64,000 nucleotides of DNA from Streptomyces sp. NBC_01429 (lineage in GTDB: Bacteria > Actinomycetota > Actinomycetes > Streptomycetales > Streptomycetaceae): contig NZ_CP109599.1 of assembly GCF_036231945.1 (NCBI RefSeq), forward strand, positions 3,566,501 through 3,630,500, given 5' to 3'. The notes under the pieces were generated by a model that did no database searches, was not told where the DNA came from, and worked only from the letters and a program-made list of their open reading frames with translations. The translations under genes and the position numbers were made by a program. Below, piece after piece: positions 7,656 through 16,954 of the stretch (position 1 is its first letter; each line of letters opens with the position of its first letter).

Positions 7656-8663
7656 ATGCGCGTAGTAAGGGTGACGGCCTTCGGCGGCCCAGACGTCCTG
7701 CGGACGCAGGAGGCTCCCGACCCGGTGCCGGGCGCGGGCGAGGTGGTGGTCGAGGTCGCCGCCGTGGACACGATGTTCGTGGAGACGCAGGTCAGGGCGG
7801 GCTGGGGCCTGGAGTACTTCCCGGTGCGGCCCCCGTACACCCTGGGCGGCGGCATCGCCGGTACGGTCCGTGCGGTCGGCGCGGGCGTGGACGGCGGCTG
7901 GACCGGCCGCCGCGTCGTGGCCTCCATGGGCATCACCTGCGGCGCGGTGCAGCGTGCGGTGGCCTCGGTGGAGGCGCTGACGCCCGTACCGGACGGCCTG
8001 CCGCTCACGACCGCCGCCGCCGTATTCCAGGACGGCGTCACCGCCCTCGCCCTCCTGGACGCCACGGCGGTCGCGGCGGGGACGCGCGTGCTGATCCTCG
8101 GCGCCTCGGGCGGCATGGGCACCCTGCTGACGCAGCTCGCGAAGGCCCAGGGCGCGTATGTGGCCGGAGTCGCGCGCGGCGCCCGCAAGACCGCTCTCGT
8201 ACGGAAGCTGGGCGCGGACGCCGTCATCGACGGTACGGACAGCGGCTGGCCGGGCCGTGCCCGCGAGGCACTCGGAGCGGCGGGCGGTCCGGCAGGCGGA
8301 CCGCAGGGAGGCGCGGCGGGCGCCGAGGTAGTCCTCGACGGGGTCGGCGGCGCCATGGGCGCCGCCGCCCTCCCCCTGACGGCCGACGGCGGCCGCTTCT
8401 CGGCCCACGGCGCGCCGACGGGCGGCTTCGCGGCCGTCACCCCGCAGGAGGCGGCCGATCGCGGGATCCGGCTGCTGACCATCGCCGACGCGCAGATCTC
8501 CGAGGAGGTACGGGTACGGCTGGCCGCGCGGGCCCTGGCGGAGGCGGCGGCGGGCCGGCTCCGCCCGGTGATCGGCGCGACCTACCCCCTGGAGCGGGCG
8601 GCCGACGCCCACCGCGCGATCGAGGGGCGGGACCTGGTGGGAAAGGTCCTGCTGACGGTCTGA
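7656..8663 (+). CDS. Zinc-type alcohol dehydrogenase-like / quinone oxidoreductase (MDR)
   Basis: The 335-residue medium-chain dehydrogenase/reductase has the GroES-like N-domain (MRVVRVTAFGGPDVLRTQE) and the NADPH-binding Rossmann segment VLILGASGGMGTLLTQLAKAQGAYV. The catalytic-zinc Cys/His pattern of classical ADHs is absent, placing it with quinone oxidoreductases (QOR-like) that reduce quinones or enones with NADPH. Start ATG at 7656. The divergent TetR gene suggests induction by an electrophilic or aromatic compound. Confidence 0.85.
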   Translation: MRVVRVTAFGGPDVLRTQEAPDPVPGAGEVVVEVAAVDTMFVETQVRAGWGLEYFPVRPPYTLGGGIAGTVRAVGAGVDGGWTGRRVVASMGITCGAVQRAVASVEALTPVPDGLPLTTAAAVFQDGVTALALLDATAVAAGTRVLILGASGGMGTLLTQLAKAQGAYVAGVARGARKTALVRKLGADAVIDGTDSGWPGRAREALGAAGGPAGGPQGGAAGAEVVLDGVGGAMGAAALPLTADGGRFSAHGAPTGGFAAVTPQEAADRGIRLLTIADAQISEEVRVRLAARALAEAAAGRLRPVIGATYPLERAADAHRAIEGRDLVGKVLLTV

Positions 8664-8705
8664 TCGGAGAACAGAGAACGGGAGAACGGAGGACGGGAGA
8701 ACGGA

Positions 8706-9947
8706 TCAGAAGACGTCCGGGCACCAGGGCCGCCCCGGCGTGCGGAACAGCGACTCCGCGACCGCCGCCGCGCCCGGCGTTTCCTCGGTCAGCGCGCCCA
8801 GCGCCGCGAGCCGCAGGGCCGACTCGTCGCCCAGATACAGCGCGCCCAGCTCCCTTACGTCCAGGGTGAGTTCGGCGGACTCCGTGGTCGGCGCGCAGCT
8901 CGCGCCCGACGGACCGGCGTCCAGCCGGAACCGGCCGCCCGCCAGGCCCGCCTTGTCCCGTACCTCCAGCACCAGCGTGGCCGTGGCGGTGTACGTACGC
9001 GCCTCCAGGGCCCGTACGGTGTCGAGGATCCGCAGCCACAGGAAGTCGGCCTGCGTGACGATCCGGGCGGCGCGGGGGTCGGGCAGGAAGTACGGCAGGA
9101 GGTCGTCCGGGGCGCGGAGCCCCGTCCGTACCGTCGAGACCCAGTCGATCGAGCAGACGAAGCGCCACAGCGCGCGCTCGGCCGCCGGGGTCACAGCGAT
9201 CAGCTTGCGTACGGACGCGGTGTTCAGCGGCTGCTTGGCGTCGCCCCAGTGGTCGTCGGAGCTGTACGTCATCAGCCCCTCGATCTCGCCGGCGGCCGAG
9301 CGGTAGACCGCGTAGAACGGCTCCGTCCACGGGTTGCCGTTGTCCACGACGCCGGTGTGGACCTCCCACCAGCGCGCGTCGCGGCCGACCGCGCCCGGCT
9401 GCGCGGCCCGGACGCGCTCGTGCAGCGCGGGGCCGAACTCCCGTACGTCGGCGCCGTCGACCAGATCGACCCGGCCGCCGTCCTGCGGCCCCGACCACCT
9501 CGGGTCCAGCCCGGTGCGGGCCACGTCGACCGACCACTCGGTGGTCCAGGCGGCGGGGCCGAAGCCGTACCGGCCGTAGATCGGGTACTCGGCGGCGATC
9601 AGCGTGGCGACGGCGTCGCCGCGCTCCTTGGCCTCCGCGAGATCCGCGCCCATCATGCGGGTGAGCAGGCCGCGCCTGCGGTGGGTCGGCGACACCGAGA
9701 CGTTGGTGACCGCGTCGGAGGACAGCACGGCCCCGCCGACCACCGTCAGCTCCTGGGAGAAGGAGCGGAACGTGGCGACGCAGCGCCCGTCGTCGAACGC
9801 CCCGCGCACCCGTGCCGGGTCACTGTTGGCCAGCCGCCGGGCCGTCACCTCTTCCGAGACGACCGGCGGGCGCAGAAACCCGGTTTCCAGGGCCCGCGCC
9901 CAGTTGGGGTACTCGGACTCGGCGACGGTACGGACCTCAAGACTCAT
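8706..9947 (-). CDS. Eis-like GNAT N-acetyltransferase
   Basis: The roughly 413-residue protein has the two-GNAT-plus-sterol-carrier-like architecture of the Eis family. The N-terminal GNAT contains [20 protein letters not shown], which is the acetyl-CoA pyrophosphate loop (V-x-V-x-P-x-x-RRRG). It is followed by [16 protein letters not shown], and the protein ends with a free C-terminal carboxylate (DVF), characteristic of Eis catalysis. Eis acetylates aminoglycosides and Lys residues; Streptomyces orthologues are broad amine acetylases. ATG at 9947 is preferred to GTG at 9956. Confidence 0.85.
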   Translation of the reverse strand: MSLEVRTVAESEYPNWARALETGFLRPPVVSEEVTARRLANSDPARVRGAFDDGRCVATFRSFSQELTVVGGAVLSSDAVTNVSVSPTHRRRGLLTRMMGADLAEAKERGDAVATLIAAEYPIYGRYGFGPAAWTTEWSVDVARTGLDPRWSGPQDGGRVDLVDGADVREFGPALHERVRAAQPGAVGRDARWWEVHTGVVDNGNPWTEPFYAVYRSAAGEIEGLMTYSSDDHWGDAKQPLNTASVRKLIAVTPAAERALWRFVCSIDWVSTVRTGLRAPDDLLPYFLPDPRAARIVTQADFLWLRILDTVRALEARTYTATATLVLEVRDKAGLAGGRFRLDAGPSGASCAPTTESAELTLDVRELGALYLGDESALRLAALGALTEETPGAAAVAESLFRTPGRPWCPDVF

Positions 9948-10034
9948 GGTCCGCACGGTATGCGCGGGTCACGAGCGACCGCATCCGGTTTTCGACCGCG
10001 GTGGCGGGCCGCCCCGGCAGGGCCCGCGCCGTCA

Positions 10035-10110
10035 CCCCGTACGCACGGCGCCCATACGCGCACGGCGCCCGTACGCACGGCAGCCCCTACGTACGGCCCC
10101 TACGTACGGT
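10035..10110. repeat. Short degenerate GTACGCACGGC repeats
   Basis: Between eis and the asparaginase, the units CGTACGCACGGCGCC, CATACGCGCACGGCGCC, CGTACGCACGGCAGCC and CCTACGTACGGCC follow one another. The units vary in length and have no unique spacers, so this is an imperfect tandem repeat and not a CRISPR array. Confidence 0.6.
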
Positions 10111-11120
10111 CAGAACGCGGCCCGCACCGCGCCCACCACGTCCGCGCCGCCCAGCAGCGGCGCCCGGCCGATCCGGGCCAGCACCTCGGCCTCCACGCCC
10201 AGCAGTTGGAGCGCGCGGGCGAGCACCGGGCCGAGCGCCCGTATCCCGCCGTCCTCGATCTTGAAGGCCAGCGCCCGGCCGTCCGCGAGCGCCACCGCCT
10301 GCACGGCCTCCGCGCCCATCTTCGAGAGGGTGCCCGGCACCTCCCGCATCAGCCAGGTGTCGGTACGGCGGGTGCCCGCGACGTACTCGGGGTGCGCGCG
10401 CATCGCGTCCGCCACCCGCCGCTCGGCCGTCCCGGGCGCGGCGAGTACGAAGTGCCGGAAGGCGCGGGCGAGGCCGGTGAGGCTGAGCGCCATCAGCGGG
10501 GCACCGCAGCCGTCCGTACCGACCACCGGGACGCGCTCCCCGGCCGTCTCCTCGACCACCATCCTGACGAGCTTCTGCATCGGATGCGCGGGGTCCAGAT
10601 AGCTGTCCCTGGGCCAGCCGTTGATGTCGCAGGCCGCCAGCATCGCGGTGTGCTTGCCCGAGCAGTTCATGGTGATCCGCTCGCGCACACCACCGGCAGC
10701 GAGATACACCTCCGCCTCCACCTGGTCGAGCGGCAGGTCCGGCGGCGTCCGAAGGTCGTCGGCCGTCAGTCCGTGCTCCGCGAGCATCGTGCGGACGAGT
10801 TCGAGGTGGAACGCCTCGCCCGAATGGCTCGCCGCCGCCAGCGCCAGCCGCTCGTCCGCCAGGTCGAGCCCCGCGCGCAGTACGGCCGCCGCCTGCATCG
10901 GCTTGTTGCTGGAGCGCGGGAAGACCGGCGCCTCGGAGTCGCCCAGCTCCAGCTCCACGCTGCCGTCCGCCGCGAGCAGCACCAGCGAGCCGCGGTGGCG
11001 GCCCTCCACGAAGCCGGACCGTACGACCTCAGCGAGCACCGGCGGTTCCACGCGCGCGATGGCGTGCGCGCCGGCGGAGACGGTGGTGCTGCTGGAGGTA
11101 CTGGACATGCTGGAGGTCAT
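10110..11120 (-). CDS. Asparaginase (rhizobial/AnsA type II family, PF06089)
   Basis: Hydrolyses L-asparagine to aspartate and ammonia. The sequence belongs to the Rhizobium etli-type asparaginase family, unrelated to the E. coli enzymes: PVFPRSSNKPMQAAAVL carries the Ser-Ser-Asn-Lys catalytic motif, and MNCSGKHTAMLAACDINGWP is the conserved SGKH segment. VVGTDGCGAPLMALSL is a further block. About 336 residues from the ATG at 11120; the reading frame is open further upstream to 11231, but that extra part is Cys/Pro-rich and unlike the family. Confidence 0.85.
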   Translation of the reverse strand: MTSSMSSTSSSTTVSAGAHAIARVEPPVLAEVVRSGFVEGRHRGSLVLLAADGSVELELGDSEAPVFPRSSNKPMQAAAVLRAGLDLADERLALAAASHSGEAFHLELVRTMLAEHGLTADDLRTPPDLPLDQVEAEVYLAAGGVRERITMNCSGKHTAMLAACDINGWPRDSYLDPAHPMQKLVRMVVEETAGERVPVVGTDGCGAPLMALSLTGLARAFRHFVLAAPGTAERRVADAMRAHPEYVAGTRRTDTWLMREVPGTLSKMGAEAVQAVALADGRALAFKIEDGGIRALGPVLARALQLLGVEAEVLARIGRAPLLGGADVVGAVRAAF

Positions 11121-11239
11121 CCTCGGCCTTCCGGAGCAGGGCAGGGCAGGACAGGTGGCGTGCGGAGCGCAGCCGTGCGGCGAAACGAACCGTGCGGCGG
11201 ACGAGCAAACGAGCGGACGGCAGTCGGCCACTTCCCCGT

Positions 11240-11986
11240 CTACGTCAGCAGGTCGTCCACCTGTGCTTCACCTTCACGGTACCTGCGCGCGATCTCCGCG
11301 CTGCAATCGTCCGCCGTCCGCTGCAACTGATGGCGGCGGCGCGACAACTGCTGCTCGTTACGGATCAGTCGCCCCATCGCCGCGTGCAACTCCTCGTCCG
11401 TACGCGCCTCCAGGTCCGACAGCTCCACCTCGGCGAGCGTCTCGGCGGCCAGCGTCCGGAACTCCTCGCCGCGCGGCGTGGAGAGCGTGACGTGGCGTGC
11501 GGACGAACGGTGCCGCGACGGGGTGTCCGTGAGGATCTCGGAGAGCCGGTCGACGACCGGCGTCTCGGGCGCGGTACGGCACGCCAACTCGGCCCGCAGG
11601 ATGTCGATACGGCCCTGGAACAGCCGGCGCAGATAGCTGAGATCGGCCTCGTCGCGCTGCGACTCCCGGCGCAGCGCGCGCAGTTCGGCCAGCCGCAGCA
11701 CGGTGAAGTCGTACGGCAGCGGCGCGGGCCAGGTCTCCCCGCCCGCGGCCCGCTGGACGGGCGGCCCCTCATGACCGGACCCAGGACCGGAACCAGGACC
11801 AGGACCGGGACCAGGACCGGGACCGGGACCGGGACCAGGGCGGCCATCGGCCCCGACCCCGACCCCGGTCCCGGCGCCGGGGCCGATGCCCGTCCCGCTG
11901 GTCGTACGGGTCGCCGGTACCGGTACAGGTACGGGACCGGGACCGGGACCGGAACCGAGCGGCTGCCCGGCACCATTCGTGCTCAT
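11240..11986 (-). CDS. rsiG: RsiG-type c-di-GMP-dependent anti-sigma factor for WhiG
   Basis: RsiG binds c-di-GMP with two copies of E-x3-S-x2-R-x3-Q-x3-D, one on each helix of an antiparallel coiled coil, and then sequesters the sporulation sigma factor WhiG. Both copies are perfect here: E113/S117/R120/Q124/D128 and E211/S215/R218/Q222/D226. The start at ATG 11986 (GGGGAAG 8 nt upstream) gives 248 residues. The first ~75 residues are Gly-Pro/Val-Pro repeats encoded by ACCGGG tandem DNA (about 11765-11955), probably a disordered extension. The homologue has been called AmfC in older annotation (from memory). Confidence 0.9.
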   Translation of the reverse strand: MSTNGAGQPLGSGPGPGPVPVPVPATRTTSGTGIGPGAGTGVGVGADGRPGPGPGPGPGPGPGPGSGPGSGHEGPPVQRAAGGETWPAPLPYDFTVLRLAELRALRRESQRDEADLSYLRRLFQGRIDILRAELACRTAPETPVVDRLSEILTDTPSRHRSSARHVTLSTPRGEEFRTLAAETLAEVELSDLEARTDEELHAAMGRLIRNEQQLSRRRHQLQRTADDCSAEIARRYREGEAQVDDLLT

Positions 11987-12185
11987 CACGCGTACTTCCC
12001 CTCGCTCCGCTGGGGGCTCCCCGCCCCCAGTGCCGGAAGGGGCATCGCTCCGCCGGGAACCGCGGGAACCCCATCCCTCGACCGGTGCGCGCCACGCCCC
12101 GCACCGCCTCCCGTGCATCGTGCCACTCCTGCCGCCGCCCATGCGGGCGCTCTGCACCCGTTCGGCCCCCGATAGGTTGGTTCGT

Positions 12186-12623
12186 ATGCGTGCGGTGGTG
12201 CAGAGAGTGGACGGCGCGAGCGTCGCCGTCGTGACCGAGTCGGGGACGGAAACCGTCGGTGAGATCGTCGGCGAGGGCCTGTGTGTGCTGGTGGGAGTAA
12301 CTCACGAGGACACTCCGGAGCAGGCGGAGCGGCTCGCCCGCAAGCTCTGGTCGATACGGATACTGGAGGGCGAGAAGTCCTGTTCGGAGGTGAACGCCCC
12401 GCTCCTGGTGATTTCGCAGTTCACTCTCTACGGGGACGCCCGCAAGGGACGCCGCCCCACCTGGAACGCCGCCGCGCCGGGCGCGGTGGCCGAACCACTG
12501 GTCGACGAGGTGGTGGCGCGGCTGCGCGCGCTGGGCGCGAAGGTGGAGACGGGCCGGTTCGGAGCGGACATGCGCGTCTCGCTCACGAATCACGGCCCGT
12601 TCACGGTGGTGCTGGAGATGTGA
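12186..12623 (+). CDS. dtd: D-aminoacyl-tRNA deacylase
   Basis: Cleaves D-amino acids (and glycine from tRNA-Ala) off mischarged tRNA. The 145-residue protein is family length and carries [15 protein letters not shown] at the start, the [15 protein letters not shown] motif (S-Q-F-T-L) and the Gly-cisPro-like [10 protein letters not shown] motif at the C-terminus. I took the ATG at 12186, which aligns with family N-termini, instead of the long upstream open frame. It is divergent from rsiG. Confidence 0.95.
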   Translation: MRAVVQRVDGASVAVVTESGTETVGEIVGEGLCVLVGVTHEDTPEQAERLARKLWSIRILEGEKSCSEVNAPLLVISQFTLYGDARKGRRPTWNAAAPGAVAEPLVDEVVARLRALGAKVETGRFGADMRVSLTNHGPFTVVLEM

Positions 12624-12711
12624 GCCGACCGGAGGGGCCGGCGGACAGGCAGCGGACAGCAGTCAACGGCCGGACAGACACCCTCCGGCACCACCGGGCG
12701 TGCGTCGGCCG

Positions 12712-13686
12712 CTACGCCTCCACGACCACTTCCTGGGCCGCCGCCGTGTCCCCGGCCAGCAGCTGCGCGTCCATCGGGACATTGCGCTTGATCAGGGCCA
12801 GCGCGATCGGCCCCAGCTCGTGGTGGCGCCCCGAGGACGTGATGAAGCCCAGCTGCCGCCCCTCGGCGCCGTCCGCCGCGAGCCGGACCGGGGTGCCGTG
12901 GCCGGGCAGGTGGACATCGCTGCCGTCCAGATGCAGGAAGACCAGCCGGCGCGGCGGCTTTCCGAGGTTCTGGACGCGGGCCACGGTCTCCTGGCCCCGG
13001 TAGCAGCCCTTCTGGAGGTGGACAGCGCCGCCGATCCAGCCCACCTCGTGCGGGATGGTCCGGTGGTCGGTCTCGAAGCCGAGGCGCGGCCGGTGGCCCT
13101 CGATGCGCAGCGCCTCGTACGCGAGGATCCCGGCCACCGGGCCGTGCGCGGCGGCGTACGGCTCCAGCTCGGCGCGCGGCAGGAAGACGTCCCTGCCGTA
13201 CGGGGTCTCGCGCACGGCCGCGCCCTCGGGGACCTCGGCGATGGATCCGGCGGGCAGATGGACGACGGCGAAGTCGTCCGTACGGTCCGCGGCCTCGACC
13301 CGGTAGAAGAACTTCATCGACTCCAGATAGCCGACGAGCGCCTCCGCCGTCCCCGGCTCCACATGCGCCCAGGTCGTCGTGCCGTCGTCCACGAGGTACA
13401 GCGCGTGCTCGACGTGGCCGTTCGCGGTGAGGACCAGCGCCTCGGTGGCCTGTCCGGTCGGCAGCTCGCTCACGTGCTGGGTGAGCAGCAGATGCAGCCA
13501 GCTCAGCCGGTCGTCGCCGGTGACGGTGACGACACCGCGATGGGAGAGGTCGACCAGCCCGCCGCCTTCGGCGAGGGCGCGTTGTTCACGGAACAGGTCG
13601 CCGTAGTGCGCGGCGACACCCTCGTCCTGGCCTTCGGCGGCGACGGCTCCGGGGAGAGCGAGCAAGGGGCTTGAATGAGGCTGCAT
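12712..13686 (-). CDS. ygfZ: YgfZ/GcvT-like folate-binding protein
   Basis: The 324-residue protein of the aminomethyltransferase fold carries the diagnostic YgfZ motif KGCYRGQE (KGCY-x-GQE) around residue 228. YgfZ proteins bind folate and support repair or assembly of certain Fe-S enzymes; this one is not the glycine-cleavage T protein. AAGGA precedes the ATG at 13686. Its stop and that of dtd converge, and the fur-family gene lies just upstream of it on the same strand. Confidence 0.9.
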   Translation of the reverse strand: MQPHSSPLLALPGAVAAEGQDEGVAAHYGDLFREQRALAEGGGLVDLSHRGVVTVTGDDRLSWLHLLLTQHVSELPTGQATEALVLTANGHVEHALYLVDDGTTTWAHVEPGTAEALVGYLESMKFFYRVEAADRTDDFAVVHLPAGSIAEVPEGAAVRETPYGRDVFLPRAELEPYAAAHGPVAGILAYEALRIEGHRPRLGFETDHRTIPHEVGWIGGAVHLQKGCYRGQETVARVQNLGKPPRRLVFLHLDGSDVHLPGHGTPVRLAADGAEGRQLGFITSSGRHHELGPIALALIKRNVPMDAQLLAGDTAAAQEVVVEA

Positions 13687-13743
13687 GTCCTTCAGCGTAC
13701 GACCCGGCGGCCCACGACCGGGCTCGCCCGGTGGTGCCGTCGG

Positions 13744-14178
13744 CTAGGACGCGTCGTCCGCCGCCCGTGCGGTGCACTCCCGGCAGCTGCCGAAGATCGC
13801 GAAGTGCTTCATGTCCGTCGTGAAGCCGAAGTCCTCGCGCAGCTTGGCGGTGAACTCGGCCGCGACCGAGATGTCCGCCTCGATCACGCTCGTACAGTCC
13901 CGGCAGACCATATGGATGTGGTGGTGCCGGTCGGCCAGGTGGTACGTCGGAGCGCCGTGGCCCAGATGGGCGTGCGAGACGAGCCCCAGCTCCTCCAGCA
14001 GCTCCAGCGTCCGGTAGACGGTGGAGATGTTCACCCCGGAGGCGGTTCTGCGCACCTCGCCGAGGATGTCGTCCGGCGTCGCGTGTTCGAGGACGTCGAC
14101 GGCTTCCAGGACAAGCTGGCGCTGTGGGGTCAGCCGGTAGCCGCGCTGCCGCAGGTCGGTCTTCCAGTCGGTGCTCAC
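13744..14178 (-). CDS. nur: Fur-family metalloregulator, Nur-like (nickel uptake regulator)
   Basis: The 144-residue protein has the Fur winged helix (RQRGYRLTPQRQLVLEAV; SGVNISTVYRTLELLEELGLV) and the metal-site dimer domain with HHHIHMVCRDC. The pattern (VVSTDWKTDL start, HATPDDILGEVR, HLADRHHHIH) closely resembles Streptomyces Nur, which represses nickel uptake and sodF genes with Ni(II); this is from memory of S. coelicolor Nur. A terminal CRECT pair is present. I chose the second of two adjacent GTGs (14178), 4 nt after GGAGG. Confidence 0.85.
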   Translation of the reverse strand: MSTDWKTDLRQRGYRLTPQRQLVLEAVDVLEHATPDDILGEVRRTASGVNISTVYRTLELLEELGLVSHAHLGHGAPTYHLADRHHHIHMVCRDCTSVIEADISVAAEFTAKLREDFGFTTDMKHFAIFGSCRECTARAADDAS

Positions 14179-14246
14179 CACGCCTCCAGTGTAGGCAGGC
14201 GCGGCGGCGGTCCCGACTGCCTGAAGCCGGACTGTCTGGAGCCGGA

Positions 14247-14819
14247 CTACTTGAAGAAGGCGATGCCGTCGTCCGGGAGGTCGCCGAGGTCCTTGGCCCA
14301 CGCGGCGACCTGGTCCGGGGTGACGATCTTCTTCAGGTGCGCCGACATGTAGGGGCGCAGCGGGACCTCGGGGGTCGCCTTCTCGCCGACCCACATCAGG
14401 TCGCTGTTCACATAGCCGTACAGCCGCTTGCCCCCGCTGTACGGGCCGGAGGCCGCCGTGCGCGCCACCGCGTCGGTGACCAGATCGATCTGCGGCTTCT
14501 GGTCGGCCAGCTCGCCGTACCAGATCTCCACGACGCCCTGGTCGCGGACCATCACGACCTCGACCTTGCGGTCCTTGTCGATGCGCCAGTAGCCCGACTC
14601 GGACTCGATCGGCCTGATCTTCTTGCCCTCGCCGTCCAGCGCCCAGGTGTGCGAGACGTACTCGATGAAGTCCCGGCCGTCGTGGCTGAAGCTGACTTCC
14701 TGGCCGAAGTTGGCCTTCTCGTCACCGGGGAAGTCGAAGACGCCGACCCCCTCCCAGTCACCGAGGAGGAAGACGAGGGGGACGAGGTCCGGGTGCAGGT
14801 CGGACGGAATCTCGATCAT
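14247..14819 (-). CDS. Nitrobindin/FABP-like heme-binding protein (DUF1794)
   Basis: The 190-residue protein is a 10-stranded beta-barrel predicted from the LLGDWEGVGVFDF motif (GxWxGxG), the nitrobindin signature. A candidate C-terminal heme-ligand His is in YMSAHLKKIV. Bacterial nitrobindins bind ferric heme and NO and can isomerise peroxynitrite. The family is annotated as fatty-acid-binding-like in Streptomyces. Same strand as nur, 68 bp upstream of it. Confidence 0.85.
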   Translation of the reverse strand: MIEIPSDLHPDLVPLVFLLGDWEGVGVFDFPGDEKANFGQEVSFSHDGRDFIEYVSHTWALDGEGKKIRPIESESGYWRIDKDRKVEVVMVRDQGVVEIWYGELADQKPQIDLVTDAVARTAASGPYSGGKRLYGYVNSDLMWVGEKATPEVPLRPYMSAHLKKIVTPDQVAAWAKDLGDLPDDGIAFFK

Positions 14820-14884
14820 GAGAGCAGCTCAGGCGATCTGTAGGGGTGAGGTGGGCGGACCAGCGGTCACCAGCGGTCAGGAGA

Positions 14885-14986
14885 TCAGCGCTGGCCCTGG
14901 TACAGCTTCTTCACGGCCAGTCCGGTGAAGGCGAGCACGCCGACACAGACGAGGACCAGCAGGGTGGAGAAGAAGATCTCAAGCAC
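14885..14986 (-). CDS. Small single-span membrane protein, 33 residues
   Basis: A GTG start at 14986 is preceded by GAGGAG 5 nt upstream. The product is a short acidic head, a hydrophobic span FFSTLLVLVCVGVLAFTGLAV and a basic tail KKLYQGQR. This is a textbook tiny membrane protein, in series with the nitrobindin gene (66 bp). I recall similar tiny ORFs in Streptomyces at this position but cannot assign a function. Confidence 0.7.
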   Translation of the reverse strand: MLEIFFSTLLVLVCVGVLAFTGLAVKKLYQGQR

Positions 14987-15086
14987 GGGTGCTCCTCGGA
15001 CGAGCGGTACGAGCGGTAGGGGCCGGGGCCCAGCCTAATGGGTGGGCGCCCGGCCCTCTCGTCGAGGTACTCCGAGGTGGTACGGG

Positions 15087-15141
15087 GCTGCTCGGCCGAG
15101 ACCGCGGCGCCGGGCCGCCCCCGCGGTCTCAGCCGAGCAGC
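15087..15141 (-). terminator. 21-bp-arm hairpin overlapping the end of the paralogue operon
   Basis: The arms 15087-15107 and 15121-15141 are complementary with one mismatch and a 13-nt loop. The right arm overlaps the last four codons and stop (15129) of the third paralogue. As the gene is read leftward, the hairpin forms right at its end, a compact terminator or 3' mRNA-stabilising structure. There is no U-run. Confidence 0.65.
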
Positions 15142-16025
15142 TGGTTCTGGAGGATCACCGTCTGATGGAAGGGGACGGCGGGCGTGCCGCCCTTCTTCTC
15201 GTGCACGATCAGCGCGAGGGTGTCCCCCGCGACGACGTACGCCTGCCTGACCTGGGTGGCGCCGTACGGTTCCGGCTCCTGGAACACGTACGCGTCGGTG
15301 CCCTGAACGGCGTCCGCCGCCGCCTCGGGCCAGTCCTCGTCCAGCTCCGTCTCCCGCGCAGCCGTCAACGGGACTCCGGCGTCGTTCGCCGGGTCGATCT
15401 GCTCGTAGAAGAAATCGAACGTGTGCGCGTTCCCCTGGAAGTGCAGCAGGTAGATCCGCGCCTCGGTGCCGTCGGGCATGGTCCAGCCGCGGGCCGCGAT
15501 GTTCCGTACGGAAGCCTCGCGCAGCGCCGTGCGCAGGCCGGTCCGCCGTTCCTTCTCGTATTCGGCCGTGAACCGCTCGGTGCTCACCCAGCCACCGGAC
15601 AGTTCCTTGTCGGCGGTGGCCCCGGCCGGGGCCGGAAGCAGCAGATCGCGGGGGTCCGCGTAGTGGATAGAGGCGGGGTTGTCGTCGTTGAAGGGGCGCG
15701 GCGAGCCGGCGGGCAGCGCGGGCAGGGACAGCTCGGGGTAGTCCCAGCGGCCGTCGCTCACGGTTCCGAGCCCGGGCACGTCATCGCGCTCCATCCCGCT
15801 GATGCCGTACGCCACGCCGCTGCCGAGACCGGCGAAGACGGCGAGGACGACGGCCCAGCGGGTGACCGCGCGCAGAACGCGACGGGGCGGCTCGGGCGGC
15901 CGGGGGCCGGCGTCGGCGTCGGCTTCCGCCGGGGAGGGAACGTCCGGCGAACCCTCCGGGGAGGCCGCGGGCTCTTCCGGAGAGGAATCCGGAGAGGAAG
16001 AAGGGGAAGTCTTCTGCTCGCTCAT
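15129..16025 (-). CDS. Membrane-anchored protein of unknown function, paralogue 3 of 3
   Basis: The 298-residue protein has a cytoplasmic Pro/Ser/Glu/Ala-rich N-terminus of about 50 residues, one TM span (AVTRWAVVLAVFAGLGSGVAYGI, given in part) and a ~220-residue outside domain. The middle of that domain has ERFTAEYEKERRTGLRTALR and a C-terminus ending in ILQNQLLG. The downstream domain resembles its two upstream neighbours at the same places (RNIAARGW, a Phe/Tyr-rich strand, a C-terminal Gln-Leu helix). Its ATG overlaps the previous stop by 4 nt. No catalytic motif seen. Confidence 0.8.
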   Translation of the reverse strand: MSEQKTSPSSSPDSSPEEPAASPEGSPDVPSPAEADADAGPRPPEPPRRVLRAVTRWAVVLAVFAGLGSGVAYGISGMERDDVPGLGTVSDGRWDYPELSLPALPAGSPRPFNDDNPASIHYADPRDLLLPAPAGATADKELSGGWVSTERFTAEYEKERRTGLRTALREASVRNIAARGWTMPDGTEARIYLLHFQGNAHTFDFFYEQIDPANDAGVPLTAARETELDEDWPEAAADAVQGTDAYVFQEPEPYGATQVRQAYVVAGDTLALIVHEKKGGTPAVPFHQTVILQNQLLG

Positions 16026-16954
16026 ATGTAGTTCCCCGGGGATTCGATGTGGCGGAGCTGCTTGTTCACCAGTTCGGCGACGGCCTGCTTGTCGAACTTC
16101 TTCGTGCCCTCCGCATTGACCGTCAGGCCCAGTTCACCGTCGTAGGCCACACAGCTCATCGACTTGATGCCGCCCATGAGCTCATCGACATCCTTGGGCG
16201 GCAGAAAGCACTTGGCCTTGTCACCTGCGCCGACGACGGGCCCCTTGCGCATCCACAGTGCCTGCGACCGCGCCGAGTACCAGTCGCGTACGGTCGCCCG
16301 GTCCGTCATGCGGGTGAGGGTGATCTGCACGATCGTTCCCGACTGCCGCGCGCGGTACGTGCGGAAGGCGAGCCCCTGAATGCCCGCCTTGTCGATCTCC
16401 TCGTCGATCTCGCCGCGCGAGGACGGGAGGTATGCGCCGAAGATCTTCTTCAATTGGGCCTTCGCCTGCCTGGCGGTCAGTTCACTGTCATTGCCGTACT
16501 CCCCCGCGTCCGGGCCGAGAACGTAGCCGCGCGGGACCGGCAGCAGCTTTTGGGTGAGGGCGCCGTCCGTACGGCCCTTGCCCACGGGGTCGGCCGGGTC
16601 CGTGCCCGGCTCGGCGTCGGTCTTGTCCCAGACGACCGTGGGTACGGTCCGGTCGGCTCCGTCCACCGTGATCCCGATGAACGCGATGCCGCCGCCGAGG
16701 GCGCCCACGACGAGGAGGGCGGGCAGCACGGTCCCGAAGAACCGCCGGAGGCGCGTTGCGGGCACGGGCTCGGCAGGGTTCTCCGCCGCGGCTGCGTCTT
16801 CGGCTGCGGCTCCGGCTCCGGCTCCGGCTCCGGCCACGTGCTCGGCCACTGGTACGTCCTCGGGCACGGGCTCGGTCACGGGCTCGGCCACTGGCCCGTC
16901 CTCGGCCACCTGCTCGGGCGCGGCGTCGGCCGCGCGCTTGCCGTCGTCGTTCAC
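16022..16954 (-). CDS. Membrane-anchored protein of unknown function, paralogue 2 of 3
   Basis: The 310-residue protein starts with a low-complexity acidic/Ala-rich arm (EPVTEPVPEDVPVAEHVAG, then AGAGAGAAAE). A basic RLRRF leads into one TM span (VLPALLVVGALGGGIAFIGI). The outside domain includes GRTDGALTQKLLPVPRGYVLG and DRATVRDWYSARSQALW, and ends KQLRHIESPGNYI. It holds a Cys pair (CFLPPK and SCVAYDG) that could form a disulfide. Translationally coupled on both sides by 4-nt overlaps. Confidence 0.8.
   Translation of the reverse strand: MNDDGKRAADAAPEQVAEDGPVAEPVTEPVPEDVPVAEHVAGAGAGAGAAAEDAAAAENPAEPVPATRLRRFFGTVLPALLVVGALGGGIAFIGITVDGADRTVPTVVWDKTDAEPGTDPADPVGKGRTDGALTQKLLPVPRGYVLGPDAGEYGNDSELTARQAKAQLKKIFGAYLPSSRGEIDEEIDKAGIQGLAFRTYRARQSGTIVQITLTRMTDRATVRDWYSARSQALWMRKGPVVGAGDKAKCFLPPKDVDELMGGIKSMSCVAYDGELGLTVNAEGTKKFDKQAVAELVNKQLRHIESPGNYI

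Noticed and set aside
10035..10110. Short CGTACG-rich repeats as a CRISPR array
   Set aside because: Units differ in length and sequence and there are no unique spacers.
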